A stretch of 64,000 nucleotides of DNA, taken from NCBI GenBank assembly GCA_964386385.1, contig CAYLRN010000002.1, positions 186,001-250,000 on the forward strand. The letters run 5' to 3'. The stretch is from RUG572 sp964386385. Its GTDB lineage: Bacteria; Verrucomicrobiota; Kiritimatiellia; RFP12; UBA1067. Of this stretch, positions 26,108-34,246 are shown piece after piece. How positions within the stretch are numbered: position 1 is the first letter of the stretch; the number at the start of each line of letters is the position of its first letter. Made by a program: the position numbers and the translations under genes. The notes beneath the pieces are model-generated. The model was not told the DNA's origin, did no database searches, and worked only from the letters and a program-made list of their open reading frames with translations.

Positions 26108-29100
26108 CTACCTGTCGGCCTTGGCCTGGTTCACCGCGTTCTGCACGGCGGTCTTGTGCTTTCCGTCCGGGAAGAGTTCCATGTACGTCTCGCCGTAGCG
26201 GATGATCTGCTCGCTCTGCTCCTTGCCGAGCTTCGCCATGAGCGGAAGGACGGTGGAGTAGCAGCGCTCGAGGTTCGCGAGCTGCGCGGGCGTCATGTCC
26301 TTGGCGGGATGCTCCGGCGTCGGCTCGTTCGCCATCAGGAACGCCTGGAAGGTCACGATGGCGCGCCCGCAGGATTCCTTCGCCTGCTCCTTCAGCCCCA
26401 TGGCCTCCTCGGCCTCCATCTTGCGGACGAGGACGTCCGCGGAGCGGAGGTCGAGCAGGTCCTGCTCCGGCTTCGTCTTGCGGAAGCCGCGCACCTTCTT
26501 GAGGGCGGTGATCGCCGCGTTGAAGTACTTGCGGCGCATGTCGTCGTCCTTTTCGCGAAGCCCCTCCTCGGAGGCGACCTCCACGATCAGCTCGTATGCG
26601 TCGATGACGAGGGAGGACTTGGGGTACTTCTCCACGAAGTCGTCAAGCTTCTGGTGGGCTTCCGCGTAGAGCTGGGCGCCGGCGCTGGCCTTGGCCTGTC
26701 CGAGCGCGGCGCGGGCCAGGACGGCGGCGGAGTTCTTCGAGTCCTTGGCCATGGAGAACGCCTTCGCGTACGCCTCCTGGGCGACGTCCCATCCCTTGGC
26801 CTCGAGGAGCGCGTCGCCGGCGGCGAGGAACTGCTCGGCGGTGTACTTGCCGCCGGGCGTGGAGAGCATCTGCTTGTACTGCGCGACGCCTTCGGCGCGG
26901 AGTCCCATCTCGATGAGCGTCTTGGCGAGACGTGGGACGGAGTTCTTGGCCTCGTCGGATTCGGGGAAGTCCTTCTGGAGACGGGCGAACGCCTCCTGCG
27001 ACTTCGCCATGTCCTTCTCGGCGGTCCAGATCGTTCCGATCTTCACGAGGCCCTGCGGCGCGTAGCGGCCCTTCGGATTGGTGGCGATGTACTTCTCGTA
27101 CGCGGCGACGGCCTGCTTGCGGAAGACCGAGACCTTGTCTTCGGGCCACTGGAGGCGCTGCCAGCACTCGCCCTCCAGGAACATCGCCTGCTCGCGCTGG
27201 CGGACATACTTCTCCTTCCTGGCGGCGGGGACGGTCTTACCGGAGTCGAGCGTCTTCGAAATCGTCGCGGAGACCTGGCGGAAGTCCTTGATGGCGCCTG
27301 CGACGGCGCGGTAGGCGTCCTTGCGGATCGTTTCGGCGACGGCGGCGTCGTTCGTCTCGGAGGCGCGGGCGAAATCGGCGAATCCGCGCTTCTGCTGCAT
27401 GAACGCCAGGTTCAGGTGGGCGGTGACACTGTCCTCCTCCTTCGTGGCGGCGGAGGCGAACTTGCGCAGCCACGCCTCCTGCCCGGCGGAATCGCCCAGC
27501 TTGCCGCAGCAGGTCGACAGATACTGGAGCGACGTCGCGTGGAACGGGGAGTTCGTGTAGACGTCGGCGACAAGTCCGTAGTAGCGGATGGCCTTTTCCC
27601 AGTCCTCGGCCTTGAACGCGGCGTTGGCGAGCGTCAGGGCCATCTGCGAGGCGTTGTAGTGGTGGGTGAAGTTGGCGAAGTAGAGGTCGTACATCCTCTG
27701 CGAACGGGCGAGGGCGCCTAGGTCGCGCTCCTTGCCGGCGAGGCGGAGGACCTCGTCGCCGGCGGGACGCGCGAACGCGGGCGTCAGCCCGGAGAAGCGT
27801 TCCGCGAGGTATCCCTCGACCGCGTCGGCCTCAAGGCGAAGGGCCTCCTTCTCCTTGCCGGGCTTCTCGTCGTGCCACAGGTTGACGCAGCACTCCGCGA
27901 GAATCGCAACGGCGCCGACGGATTCCTCCTTTTCGGGGAACTGGGCGAGAATGTCCAGATACGCCTTGACCGCCTTCGCGTAGTCGCCCTCCTTGTAGAG
28001 TTCAAAGGCGTTGGCGAACTGCATCTGGCGCACCTTCTTCATCTGCGCGGGCGTGATGTTCGTCTTGATCGCCTTGCCGAATGCGGTTTTGACGTACTTC
28101 TCGATCGTCTCGGCGAGTTCGCCGGCGTTCGCGGCCCATGTGGATTCGGGGTACTTGACGAAGACGTTGATCGCGTGGTTGTAGGCTCCGGCGCCGGAGC
28201 GCTTGCCGTCCTTCTTGGAGCCGAAAAGGATGTCCGCAATCCTGGCCTTGTCGGCCTTGGGCTTCTTCGACTCCGCCTGCACTTCCTCCCACATGACCTT
28301 TGCAAGGAGGTAGCGGCATTCCGGCATCGGGCTCATGCGCACGTAGCCCTGACGCCCGTCGGGGTCCTGCTCCACGAGGCTTGAATGGATCGCCGAGAGC
28401 TGCTCCATGTAGTCGCTTACCAGCCCCTGCGCCTTTTCGAGGTTGCCGCGCAGAAGCTCGATGTGGGCCTTCATGGAGATGGCCTTGCCGAAGACGATGA
28501 TCAGCTCGTTCTTCCAGAGCATCTCGTCGACGTATTTCGTGGCCGTGTTGAGGTACTCGGCGCGCTTGGCGAGCTGCTTCTTGTCCTTGGAGTCCGCCGG
28601 GATCTCCGTGGCGAGGCGCAGCAGGAGGTCGACGTCCTCCATCGCGACGGCGCACCAGCGCTCCTCGGGAAGCTTTTTGGACAGCAGTCCGCCAAACATG
28701 CGGATGGCCTCGTCGTAGTTCTTCTCCGCCACGCACATCTGCGCCCACTTGAAGCCGGACTCGACGTAGAAGTCCATCAGGTCCGGCCCGGGGTTCGGGA
28801 CGGCCTTGAAGAACTCCTGGTAGATCGCGCGGCATTCCTTCATCATCGAGCGGGCGTAGTACGCGTCCGCCATCGACAGGCGCAGCGCCCAGTACTCGCC
28901 GCTCTTCTTGTCCTTGATCTTGTCGACGACCTTCTGCACGGCGTCGAACTTTCCGAGGCGGAGGTCGCCCTGGAGCTCAAGGACGCGGAACTTCGGGCCG
29001 AGATGCGGCCACTTCTTCTTGGCGGCGGCGATCACAGGCTCGGCGAAGTCGGGCATGTTGGCGTCGACAAGGGCGCCGACGTACCTCAGTTCCTCCTCTG

Positions 29101-29245
29101 CGGCGGGGTCGGCAGCCGGAGAGGGCGCGGCGGCGGCCTCCTCGGCGGCGGCCGAACGCAGAACGGGGAACATCGCGAACGCACCGACGGCGAAGACCGT
29201 CCGCGCGAAGGCGCGCGTGAAAAATCTTTTGTCGCAGATTGTCAT
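26108..29245 (-). CDS. large secreted tetratricopeptide-repeat protein
   Basis: 1045 residues with a signal peptide (about 1-32, ending LRSAAA) and many degenerate TPR pairs throughout, such as ELYKEGDYAKAVKAYLDIL, YGLVADVYTNSPFHATSLQY and the repeated YPKS/FPES turns of outer-membrane-biogenesis TPR proteins. It heads the nine-gene cluster. ATG 29245 lies exactly 7 nt after a perfect TATAAT, so the mRNA should be leaderless; a longer frame from 29281 would start inside the promoter and is rejected. It probably forms a periplasmic scaffold; no enzymatic domain was found. Confidence 0.75.
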   Translation of the reverse strand: MTICDKRFFTRAFARTVFAVGAFAMFPVLRSAAAEEAAAAPSPAADPAAEEELRYVGALVDANMPDFAEPVIAAAKKKWPHLGPKFRVLELQGDLRLGKFDAVQKVVDKIKDKKSGEYWALRLSMADAYYARSMMKECRAIYQEFFKAVPNPGPDLMDFYVESGFKWAQMCVAEKNYDEAIRMFGGLLSKKLPEERWCAVAMEDVDLLLRLATEIPADSKDKKQLAKRAEYLNTATKYVDEMLWKNELIIVFGKAISMKAHIELLRGNLEKAQGLVSDYMEQLSAIHSSLVEQDPDGRQGYVRMSPMPECRYLLAKVMWEEVQAESKKPKADKARIADILFGSKKDGKRSGAGAYNHAINVFVKYPESTWAANAGELAETIEKYVKTAFGKAIKTNITPAQMKKVRQMQFANAFELYKEGDYAKAVKAYLDILAQFPEKEESVGAVAILAECCVNLWHDEKPGKEKEALRLEADAVEGYLAERFSGLTPAFARPAGDEVLRLAGKERDLGALARSQRMYDLYFANFTHHYNASQMALTLANAAFKAEDWEKAIRYYGLVADVYTNSPFHATSLQYLSTCCGKLGDSAGQEAWLRKFASAATKEEDSVTAHLNLAFMQQKRGFADFARASETNDAAVAETIRKDAYRAVAGAIKDFRQVSATISKTLDSGKTVPAARKEKYVRQREQAMFLEGECWQRLQWPEDKVSVFRKQAVAAYEKYIATNPKGRYAPQGLVKIGTIWTAEKDMAKSQEAFARLQKDFPESDEAKNSVPRLAKTLIEMGLRAEGVAQYKQMLSTPGGKYTAEQFLAAGDALLEAKGWDVAQEAYAKAFSMAKDSKNSAAVLARAALGQAKASAGAQLYAEAHQKLDDFVEKYPKSSLVIDAYELIVEVASEEGLREKDDDMRRKYFNAAITALKKVRGFRKTKPEQDLLDLRSADVLVRKMEAEEAMGLKEQAKESCGRAIVTFQAFLMANEPTPEHPAKDMTPAQLANLERCYSTVLPLMAKLGKEQSEQIIRYGETYMELFPDGKHKTAVQNAVNQAKADR

Positions 29246-29252
29246 GTGCGGA

Positions 29253-29281
29253 ATTATAGGGGAAATCGGGGAATGCGTCAA
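29253..29281 (-). promoter_or_regulatory. promoter of the ExbB/ExbD-toroid operon (leaderless)
   Basis: TTGACG (29276-29281), 17-nt spacer, consensus TATAAT (29253-29258). Seven bases separate the -10 box from the ATG at 29245, which would place the transcript start on or next to the start codon. Confidence 0.8.
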
Positions 29282-29311
29282 GTGACGTGGAGATAAAAAA
29301 CGAATATTGCG

Positions 29312-30682
29312 TCATTCGCCCGAGCCGGGACGCCGGCGCTCCGGCATGGGGATGTAGTCGTGCGACTTCTTGTAGAGCGGCTTGTAGGCGGGGCGGATGA
29401 TCGGTCCCCTGTTGCAGAGCTCCTCCATGCGGTGGGCGCACCAGCCGACGACGCGGCCGATCGCGAAGAGCGGCGTGTAGAGGTCGGTGGGGATGTTGAG
29501 CATGTCGTAGACGAACCCGGAGTAGAGGTCCACGTTCGCGCAGACGTCCTTCGCGCCGGGGTGGCACCTGCGGATGACCTCCGGTCCCAGCGTCTCGACG
29601 GCGTTGTAGAGCGCGAACTCGTCCATGCGCCCGGTCGTCTCCGCCAGGGCCCGCGCCTTTTCCTTGAGCAGGACGGCGCGCGGGTCGGAGACGGTGTAGA
29701 CGGCGTGGCCGAGGCCGTAGACGAGACCGGTGCCGTCGCCAGCCTTCTTCGTCGTGATCTTCGCTATGTAGTCCGCCACCTCCCCCGCGTCGGACCAGTT
29801 GCGGACGTTCTGCTTGATCTCGTCCATCTGCTTCATCGTGCGGAGGTTCGCGCCGCCGTGGCGGTTGCCCTTGAGCGAGAGCGTCGCGGCGGCGATCGTG
29901 GAGTACATGTCGGAGTACGCCGACGTCACGACGTGCGTGACGAAGCTGGAGTTGTTGCCGCCGCCGTGCTCGGCATGGAGGATGAGGGCCAGGTCGAGCG
30001 TCTCGGCCTCTAGGCGGGAGTACTGCCCGTCCTCGCGGATGAGCATGAGGATGTTCTCGGCCGTGCCCTTGACCGGGTCCGGGTAGCGGATCATCAGCGA
30101 ATGGCCGAGGTGGTAGTGCGCCTTCGCCTGGTATGCGTAGGCGGCCATCGTGGGGAAGCCCGCGATCAGCTCCACCGCCTGGCGCAGGTTCGTCTCTATG
30201 TCAAGGAGGTCAGGCGTCGTGTCGTACGTATATGCGGTGAGGACGGCGCGGGCGAGGGAGTTCATCAGGTCGCGGCCCGGCGCGCGGATGATCGCCCTTT
30301 CCTTGAAGCCGTCCGGCAGCCGCCGGCACTCGGCCAGGAGCGTCTGCCATTCCGCCAGCTCGTCCATGGCCGGAAGGCGCCCGAAGAGGAGCAGGAACGC
30401 GCACTCCTCGAATCCGAAGCGCTTCTCCCTCTCGCAGGCGCGGACGAAATCGACCACGTCGATGCCGCGGTAGAACAGCTGGCCGGGGACCGGTATCTTC
30501 TCGCTTTCGGACACCACGTAGCCGTGCACGTTGCCGATCGTCGTCAGCCCGACGAGCACGCCGGTTCCGTCCTTGTTGCGCAGACCGCGCTTCACGGAAT
30601 ACTTTTCATATACCTCGGGGGCGATGCTGTCGGCGTTCCGGACTTCATTTGCCCGTTCTTTCAACCATGTAGGATCTATCAT
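29312..30682 (-). CDS. gltA: citrate synthase
   Basis: Condenses oxaloacetate and acetyl-CoA. The catalytic-histidine segments are visible as LILHAEHGGGNNSSF and LKGNRHGGAN, followed by GLVYGLGHAVYTVSDPRA, the PS00480-like region, and the C-terminal arginine in the region VGWCAHRMEEL. ATG 30682 (456 residues) has GGAGG 8 nt upstream; ATG 30697 has none and its own ATG precedes that site. The N-terminal extension relative to E. coli GltA resembles the long clostridial/PVC form. With PFOR at the right end it indicates an anaerobic central metabolism. Confidence 0.92.
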   Translation of the reverse strand: MIDPTWLKERANEVRNADSIAPEVYEKYSVKRGLRNKDGTGVLVGLTTIGNVHGYVVSESEKIPVPGQLFYRGIDVVDFVRACEREKRFGFEECAFLLLFGRLPAMDELAEWQTLLAECRRLPDGFKERAIIRAPGRDLMNSLARAVLTAYTYDTTPDLLDIETNLRQAVELIAGFPTMAAYAYQAKAHYHLGHSLMIRYPDPVKGTAENILMLIREDGQYSRLEAETLDLALILHAEHGGGNNSSFVTHVVTSAYSDMYSTIAAATLSLKGNRHGGANLRTMKQMDEIKQNVRNWSDAGEVADYIAKITTKKAGDGTGLVYGLGHAVYTVSDPRAVLLKEKARALAETTGRMDEFALYNAVETLGPEVIRRCHPGAKDVCANVDLYSGFVYDMLNIPTDLYTPLFAIGRVVGWCAHRMEELCNRGPIIRPAYKPLYKKSHDYIPMPERRRPGSGE

Positions 30683-30715
30683 ACTTGCGGCCTCCATTTA
30701 AAAGTGAATCAGCGC

Positions 30716-30743
30716 ATTGTATCATAAAATCCCGCAATGTAAA
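30716..30743 (-). promoter_or_regulatory. promoter of citrate synthase
   Basis: TTTACA (30738-30743), 16-nt spacer, TACAAT (30716-30721) on the minus strand. Predicted start near 30709, leader about 27 nt including the GGAGG site. Confidence 0.65.
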
Positions 30744-30754
30744 CAGACAGGGCG

Positions 30755-31366
30755 TCATTTTGACGTTGTTTTCCCCTTCTCGTCGCCGGACTTCCCGCGT
30801 CCCTGCGCCGCCCGGCCCCTCTTCGACAGGACCGGCCGGTTGAACTCGAGGACGACGTTGTAGAGGCGTTCCGCGAGCTCCGGATCCTCCTCGTAGACGT
30901 TGACCGATTCTGAGTAGGTCTTGTTGTCCATCGCCGCGCGCACGGCGATGAAGCGGCCGGGCGACGGGTACTTCGTGGAAGTGAACATCTTGTCCTTGTC
31001 GAAGAGCCCGGCGTTGACGAGGTTCTGGAACACCTCCCGCACGTGCTCGGGGTCGACGTTGTACTCGAAGGAGCGGAACTCGCCCTGGTCGGCGTCCGCC
31101 AGGTCCTTCGCAAAGGAATCGGAAACGCGCCGGGCGGTGCCGGCCTTGACGACGACGTGGCCGATGCCGTCCACGCGCACGTTCACGCGGCGGATCGGGT
31201 CCCGCGTCGCGTTGTAGTAGTGTATCTCGCACCAGTTGAGCGGGGTCGTCGTGACCTGCACGTACGGGTCGTCCCAGAAGATCCCGCACCCCGACACGAC
31301 CGAAAGAACGGCCGCACACGCCGCGGCCGCAAGAGATCTCCATGTTGTTGTCTTCATCGTTTTCAT
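30755..31366 (-). CDS. lipoprotein of unknown function
   Basis: The 203-residue precursor has a lipobox SVVSGC (Cys at about residue 27) after a hydrophobic segment, so it should be acylated and retained in the envelope. The mature part contains a mostly beta-predicted domain and a lysine-rich disordered tail (RGRAAQGRGKSGDEKGKTTSK). ATG 31366 follows GAGGTGATGCG. It lies 9 nt after coaX and is the last gene of the GH97-coaX unit. No family recognised. Confidence 0.6.
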   Translation of the reverse strand: MKTMKTTTWRSLAAAACAAVLSVVSGCGIFWDDPYVQVTTTPLNWCEIHYYNATRDPIRRVNVRVDGIGHVVVKAGTARRVSDSFAKDLADADQGEFRSFEYNVDPEHVREVFQNLVNAGLFDKDKMFTSTKYPSPGRFIAVRAAMDNKTYSESVNVYEEDPELAERLYNVVLEFNRPVLSKRGRAAQGRGKSGDEKGKTTSK

Positions 31367-31375
31367 CGCATCACC

Positions 31376-32149
31376 TCATGACCTCCCCGCGCCAAGCCAC
31401 GCGGACGCCAGCAGCCCCGCGCCGTGGAGCGTGAGCGTCGGGTCCGTCGTGAACGGCAGCCCAATGTCCTTCAGCGCCCACTTCGCGAATCCGCCCGTCG
31501 CGACGAGACGGAACTCCGCACCGAAGTTCCCAGACAGCTCCGAGACGATCTCGCGCACCATCCCCCTGAATCCCACCATCGCGCCGAAGCGCATCGCCTC
31601 CTCCGTGGAGCGGCCGATCTTCGGACACGCCCCGCCGAGCCTCATGCGCGGCAGTTTCGCCGTGCGCTCGTACATGTAGTCCCGCATAAGCGGAAACCCG
31701 GGCGCTATCACCCCGCCGCGCCAGACGCGGTCCGCGGTGATCACCGCCGCCGTGAACGCCGTGCCGAAGTCGCACACCAGCGCCGGCGCGCCGTACCTGT
31801 CGACCGCCGCCGCGGCGTCCGCCAGCCGGTCCGCGCCGATCGTCTCGGGCTTCGGATAGTCCAGCGAAAGCGAGACCGGCGGCACGATCGTCTCGTGCGA
31901 GACCTGCACGAAGCGAAGGCCGAAACGGCGGGCGAACGCCTTCCACGCCGCCGTCTCGCACGGGACGACGGAGAGGAAGGCAAGGCCGTCGACGGGCCGC
32001 CCGCCGGACCGGCGGACGATCCGCTTTTCGGCCTCCGCGCGGGCGCGCTGCGCGTCGCCGTCGACGTGCACGACGTTCGTGACACGGCCGCCGGACCACA
32101 GTCCGACCGCCGTGCTGGTGTTCCCCACGTCGACGACGACTAGCCTCAT
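31376..32149 (-). CDS. coaX: type III pantothenate kinase
   Basis: First step of CoA synthesis, phosphorylating pantothenate; the type III enzyme is insensitive to CoA feedback. The ASKHA-fold motifs are clear: DVGNTSTAVG (residues 7-16), TIGADRLADAAAA and CDFGTAFTAAVI, with GG(V)IAPGFPLMRDYM following. The 257-residue length is typical. It starts 6 nt after the GH97 stop with an AGGGCGCG site. Confidence 0.92.
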   Translation of the reverse strand: MRLVVVDVGNTSTAVGLWSGGRVTNVVHVDGDAQRARAEAEKRIVRRSGGRPVDGLAFLSVVPCETAAWKAFARRFGLRFVQVSHETIVPPVSLSLDYPKPETIGADRLADAAAAVDRYGAPALVCDFGTAFTAAVITADRVWRGGVIAPGFPLMRDYMYERTAKLPRMRLGGACPKIGRSTEEAMRFGAMVGFRGMVREIVSELSGNFGAEFRLVATGGFAKWALKDIGLPFTTDPTLTLHGAGLLASAWLGAGRS

Positions 32150-32155
32150 CGCGCC

Positions 32156-34150
32156 CTACTTCGTGAAGCGGACGGTGAAGCCGCCGCCAGGCGCCATGTG
32201 GAACGCCATCTTGTCGCCGGCCTTGACCGTCTTCGTCTCGTGGACGTACTTCGTCGGCTGCTCGTCGGCGTCGGGCGCGTCGCGGAAGATCTCGGCCTTC
32301 CACTCGCCGGCGCCAAGGAAGCAAGTCGGCATCTCGTAGTCGCGCGCGTCGCCGTTCGTCATGCCGGCCGCGTACCACGAGCCGTCCTTCGCCTGGCGCG
32401 CCACGGCCGCCATCTTGTCCGGGCAGCCGGGGAGGCCGACCGTGTTCTTCCACACAACCGGGACGGCCGCCATGTACTTGAAGCACTCCATGTTCTTCTC
32501 ATAGTTCGTCGGGCTGTCGCAGAGCATCTGCAGCGGGGCCTCGTAGACGGACATCATCGCCATCTGGCGGCAGCGCGTGCCGACGGAGCCGGGGAACTTC
32601 GTCCCGCTCTTGTACGTGCCGATCTTGTAGTTGAGCATCGCGCCGGGCGTGTAGTCCATCGGGCCCGCGGACAGGCGGAGGAAGAACGCGCGCACGTCGT
32701 TCGCCATCATCTCCGCGCCGTAGTTGCGGAACTTCATCATCTCAAGCCCGTGGACGCCCTCGTAGTTGAGGACGTTCGGATACTTGCGGCTCAGGCCCAC
32801 CGGACGGTACGCGCCATGGTAGTCGACCAGCATCCTACGCTTCGCGCACTCGTCCGCGAACTTCTCCAGGAACACCGCGATCTCGGCGTCGCCGCGGTCC
32901 ATGAAGTCCACCTTGAAGCCCTTCGCGCCAAGCTTCGCGAAATGCTCGGCAACCTTCGCCTCCTCGCCGTACACCTGCGCCCAGGCCATCCAGAGGATGA
33001 TGCCCACGCCGCGCTCGTTGGCGTACTTGATGAGATGCGGCACGTCCACGTCCTTGTGGAACTTCCAGATGTTGAGCGATTCGCTCCAGCCCTCGTCGAA
33101 GATCACGTACTCGACGCCCGTCTTCTTCGCGAAGTCGATGAAACGCTCGTATGTCTTCGTGTTGCAGCCCTTGTCGCCCTGGTTGTCAAAGCAGTTCCAC
33201 CAGTCCCAGGCCACCTTGCCGGGCTTGACCCACGAGAAGTCGGAGCCCTTCGCGGCCGGCGCCGCAAGCGCGAACGTCAGGTCCGCCTCGCAGAGCTTCG
33301 CGGGGGAATCGGCAAGCATGAACTCGCGCCACGGAAGGGTGCGCGCGCCCGCCGCCTTGACGAGGAAGTCCTCGCGCTCCGTCACGCGGACCCAGCGGCC
33401 GCCGCTCTTCAGGTTGCGCGCGTTGCCCCAGCCGCCGACGCGCTCGGTGCGCTTCGGATAGCCGTCGAACGCGCCGGCGAGCCTCACGCCCGCCTCGGTC
33501 TGCTCGACGTCCTTGAAGTTCCAAATAGGATACTCGTGGATGTCGGACTCGGAGACGGCGACAGTCTGCCCCTCGACGCAGTACACGAACGGGAGGTAGA
33601 TGAACGGACGCTTCGCGTCGGGCGCGATCTTCCCGGACTTCATAGTCTCCGGAATCACCTCCTCGCATCCGACGCTGCCAGTGCGGCTGAACCAGCACGT
33701 CGCGTCCTTCGACGGGATGGTTATCCCCGCGCGCTCGTTCTTGATCGTGCCGCCCTTCTTGAGCTCGATCCGGTACGCCACGCCGTCTTTGCGCGCGACG
33801 AGGCGAACGCCCCAGTCGCCGAAGTCCGCGTACGCCTCCTCGCCTGAGAGGTCGACGGACGCCTTCTTGTAGACGGGCGAATCGACCGTGCCGGAGAGCT
33901 TCTTCGTGCAGCTCTTCACGATCTTCGCGTCCTTGGCCAGGCACCTGCCGTCCACGCACACGCCAAGCGGCGTCTTCGCGACGAGCGTCCTGCCCTTGCG
34001 CACGACCTCGTAGGAGACCTGTCCGTCGTCGTACAGACGAATCTCGTTTTCTCCGAATTCCGCGCTGACGTAGGGCTTCGAGCCCCACGGCATGCCGGTG
34101 CAACCCGCGACCGCAGCCGCGCCCAACATCATTAGGATAGATTTTCTCAT
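32156..34150 (-). CDS. GH97 family glycoside hydrolase, probable lipoprotein
   Basis: 664 residues starting at ATG 34150: a lipobox AAVAGC follows the hydrophobic N-terminus, then a beta-sandwich and a TIM barrel characteristic of GH97 (alpha-glucosidase/alpha-galactosidase of the Bacteroides SusB type). The segment AKGFKVDFMDRGDAEIAVF has an Asp at the place of the nucleophile in retaining members, and VLNYEGVHGLEMM carries the conserved Glu. An alpha-galactosidase-type retaining activity is therefore more likely than inverting glucosidase. The -10 box at 34158-34163 makes ATG 34159 impossible and leaves ATG 34150 leaderless. Confidence 0.85.
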   Translation of the reverse strand: MRKSILMMLGAAAVAGCTGMPWGSKPYVSAEFGENEIRLYDDGQVSYEVVRKGRTLVAKTPLGVCVDGRCLAKDAKIVKSCTKKLSGTVDSPVYKKASVDLSGEEAYADFGDWGVRLVARKDGVAYRIELKKGGTIKNERAGITIPSKDATCWFSRTGSVGCEEVIPETMKSGKIAPDAKRPFIYLPFVYCVEGQTVAVSESDIHEYPIWNFKDVEQTEAGVRLAGAFDGYPKRTERVGGWGNARNLKSGGRWVRVTEREDFLVKAAGARTLPWREFMLADSPAKLCEADLTFALAAPAAKGSDFSWVKPGKVAWDWWNCFDNQGDKGCNTKTYERFIDFAKKTGVEYVIFDEGWSESLNIWKFHKDVDVPHLIKYANERGVGIILWMAWAQVYGEEAKVAEHFAKLGAKGFKVDFMDRGDAEIAVFLEKFADECAKRRMLVDYHGAYRPVGLSRKYPNVLNYEGVHGLEMMKFRNYGAEMMANDVRAFFLRLSAGPMDYTPGAMLNYKIGTYKSGTKFPGSVGTRCRQMAMMSVYEAPLQMLCDSPTNYEKNMECFKYMAAVPVVWKNTVGLPGCPDKMAAVARQAKDGSWYAAGMTNGDARDYEMPTCFLGAGEWKAEIFRDAPDADEQPTKYVHETKTVKAGDKMAFHMAPGGGFTVRFTK

Positions 34151-34157
34151 GCCGCCC

Positions 34158-34163
34158 ATTCTA
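34158..34163 (-). promoter_or_regulatory. -10 box of GH97-coaX-lipoprotein operon
   Basis: TAGAAT on the minus strand, 7 nt before ATG 34150; -35 is weak. The arrangement copies the leaderless promoters at 29253 and 62074. Confidence 0.5.
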
Positions 34164-34210
34164 CCATTTTTCGGCGAAACGCGAAACGGACATTGCGCCG
34201 CCCGCCGCGC

Positions 34211-34239
34211 TTGACTTTTGCCCTCTCATGGCATAACAT
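34211..34239 (+). promoter_or_regulatory. promoter giving a leaderless mRNA (glycosyltransferase)
   Basis: TTGACT (34211-34216), 17-nt spacer, TAACAT (34234-34239), then 7 nt to ATG 34247. No ribosome site is present. The in-frame ATG near 34193 would lie before the promoter. Confidence 0.75.
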
Positions 34240-34246
34240 ACCGCCC

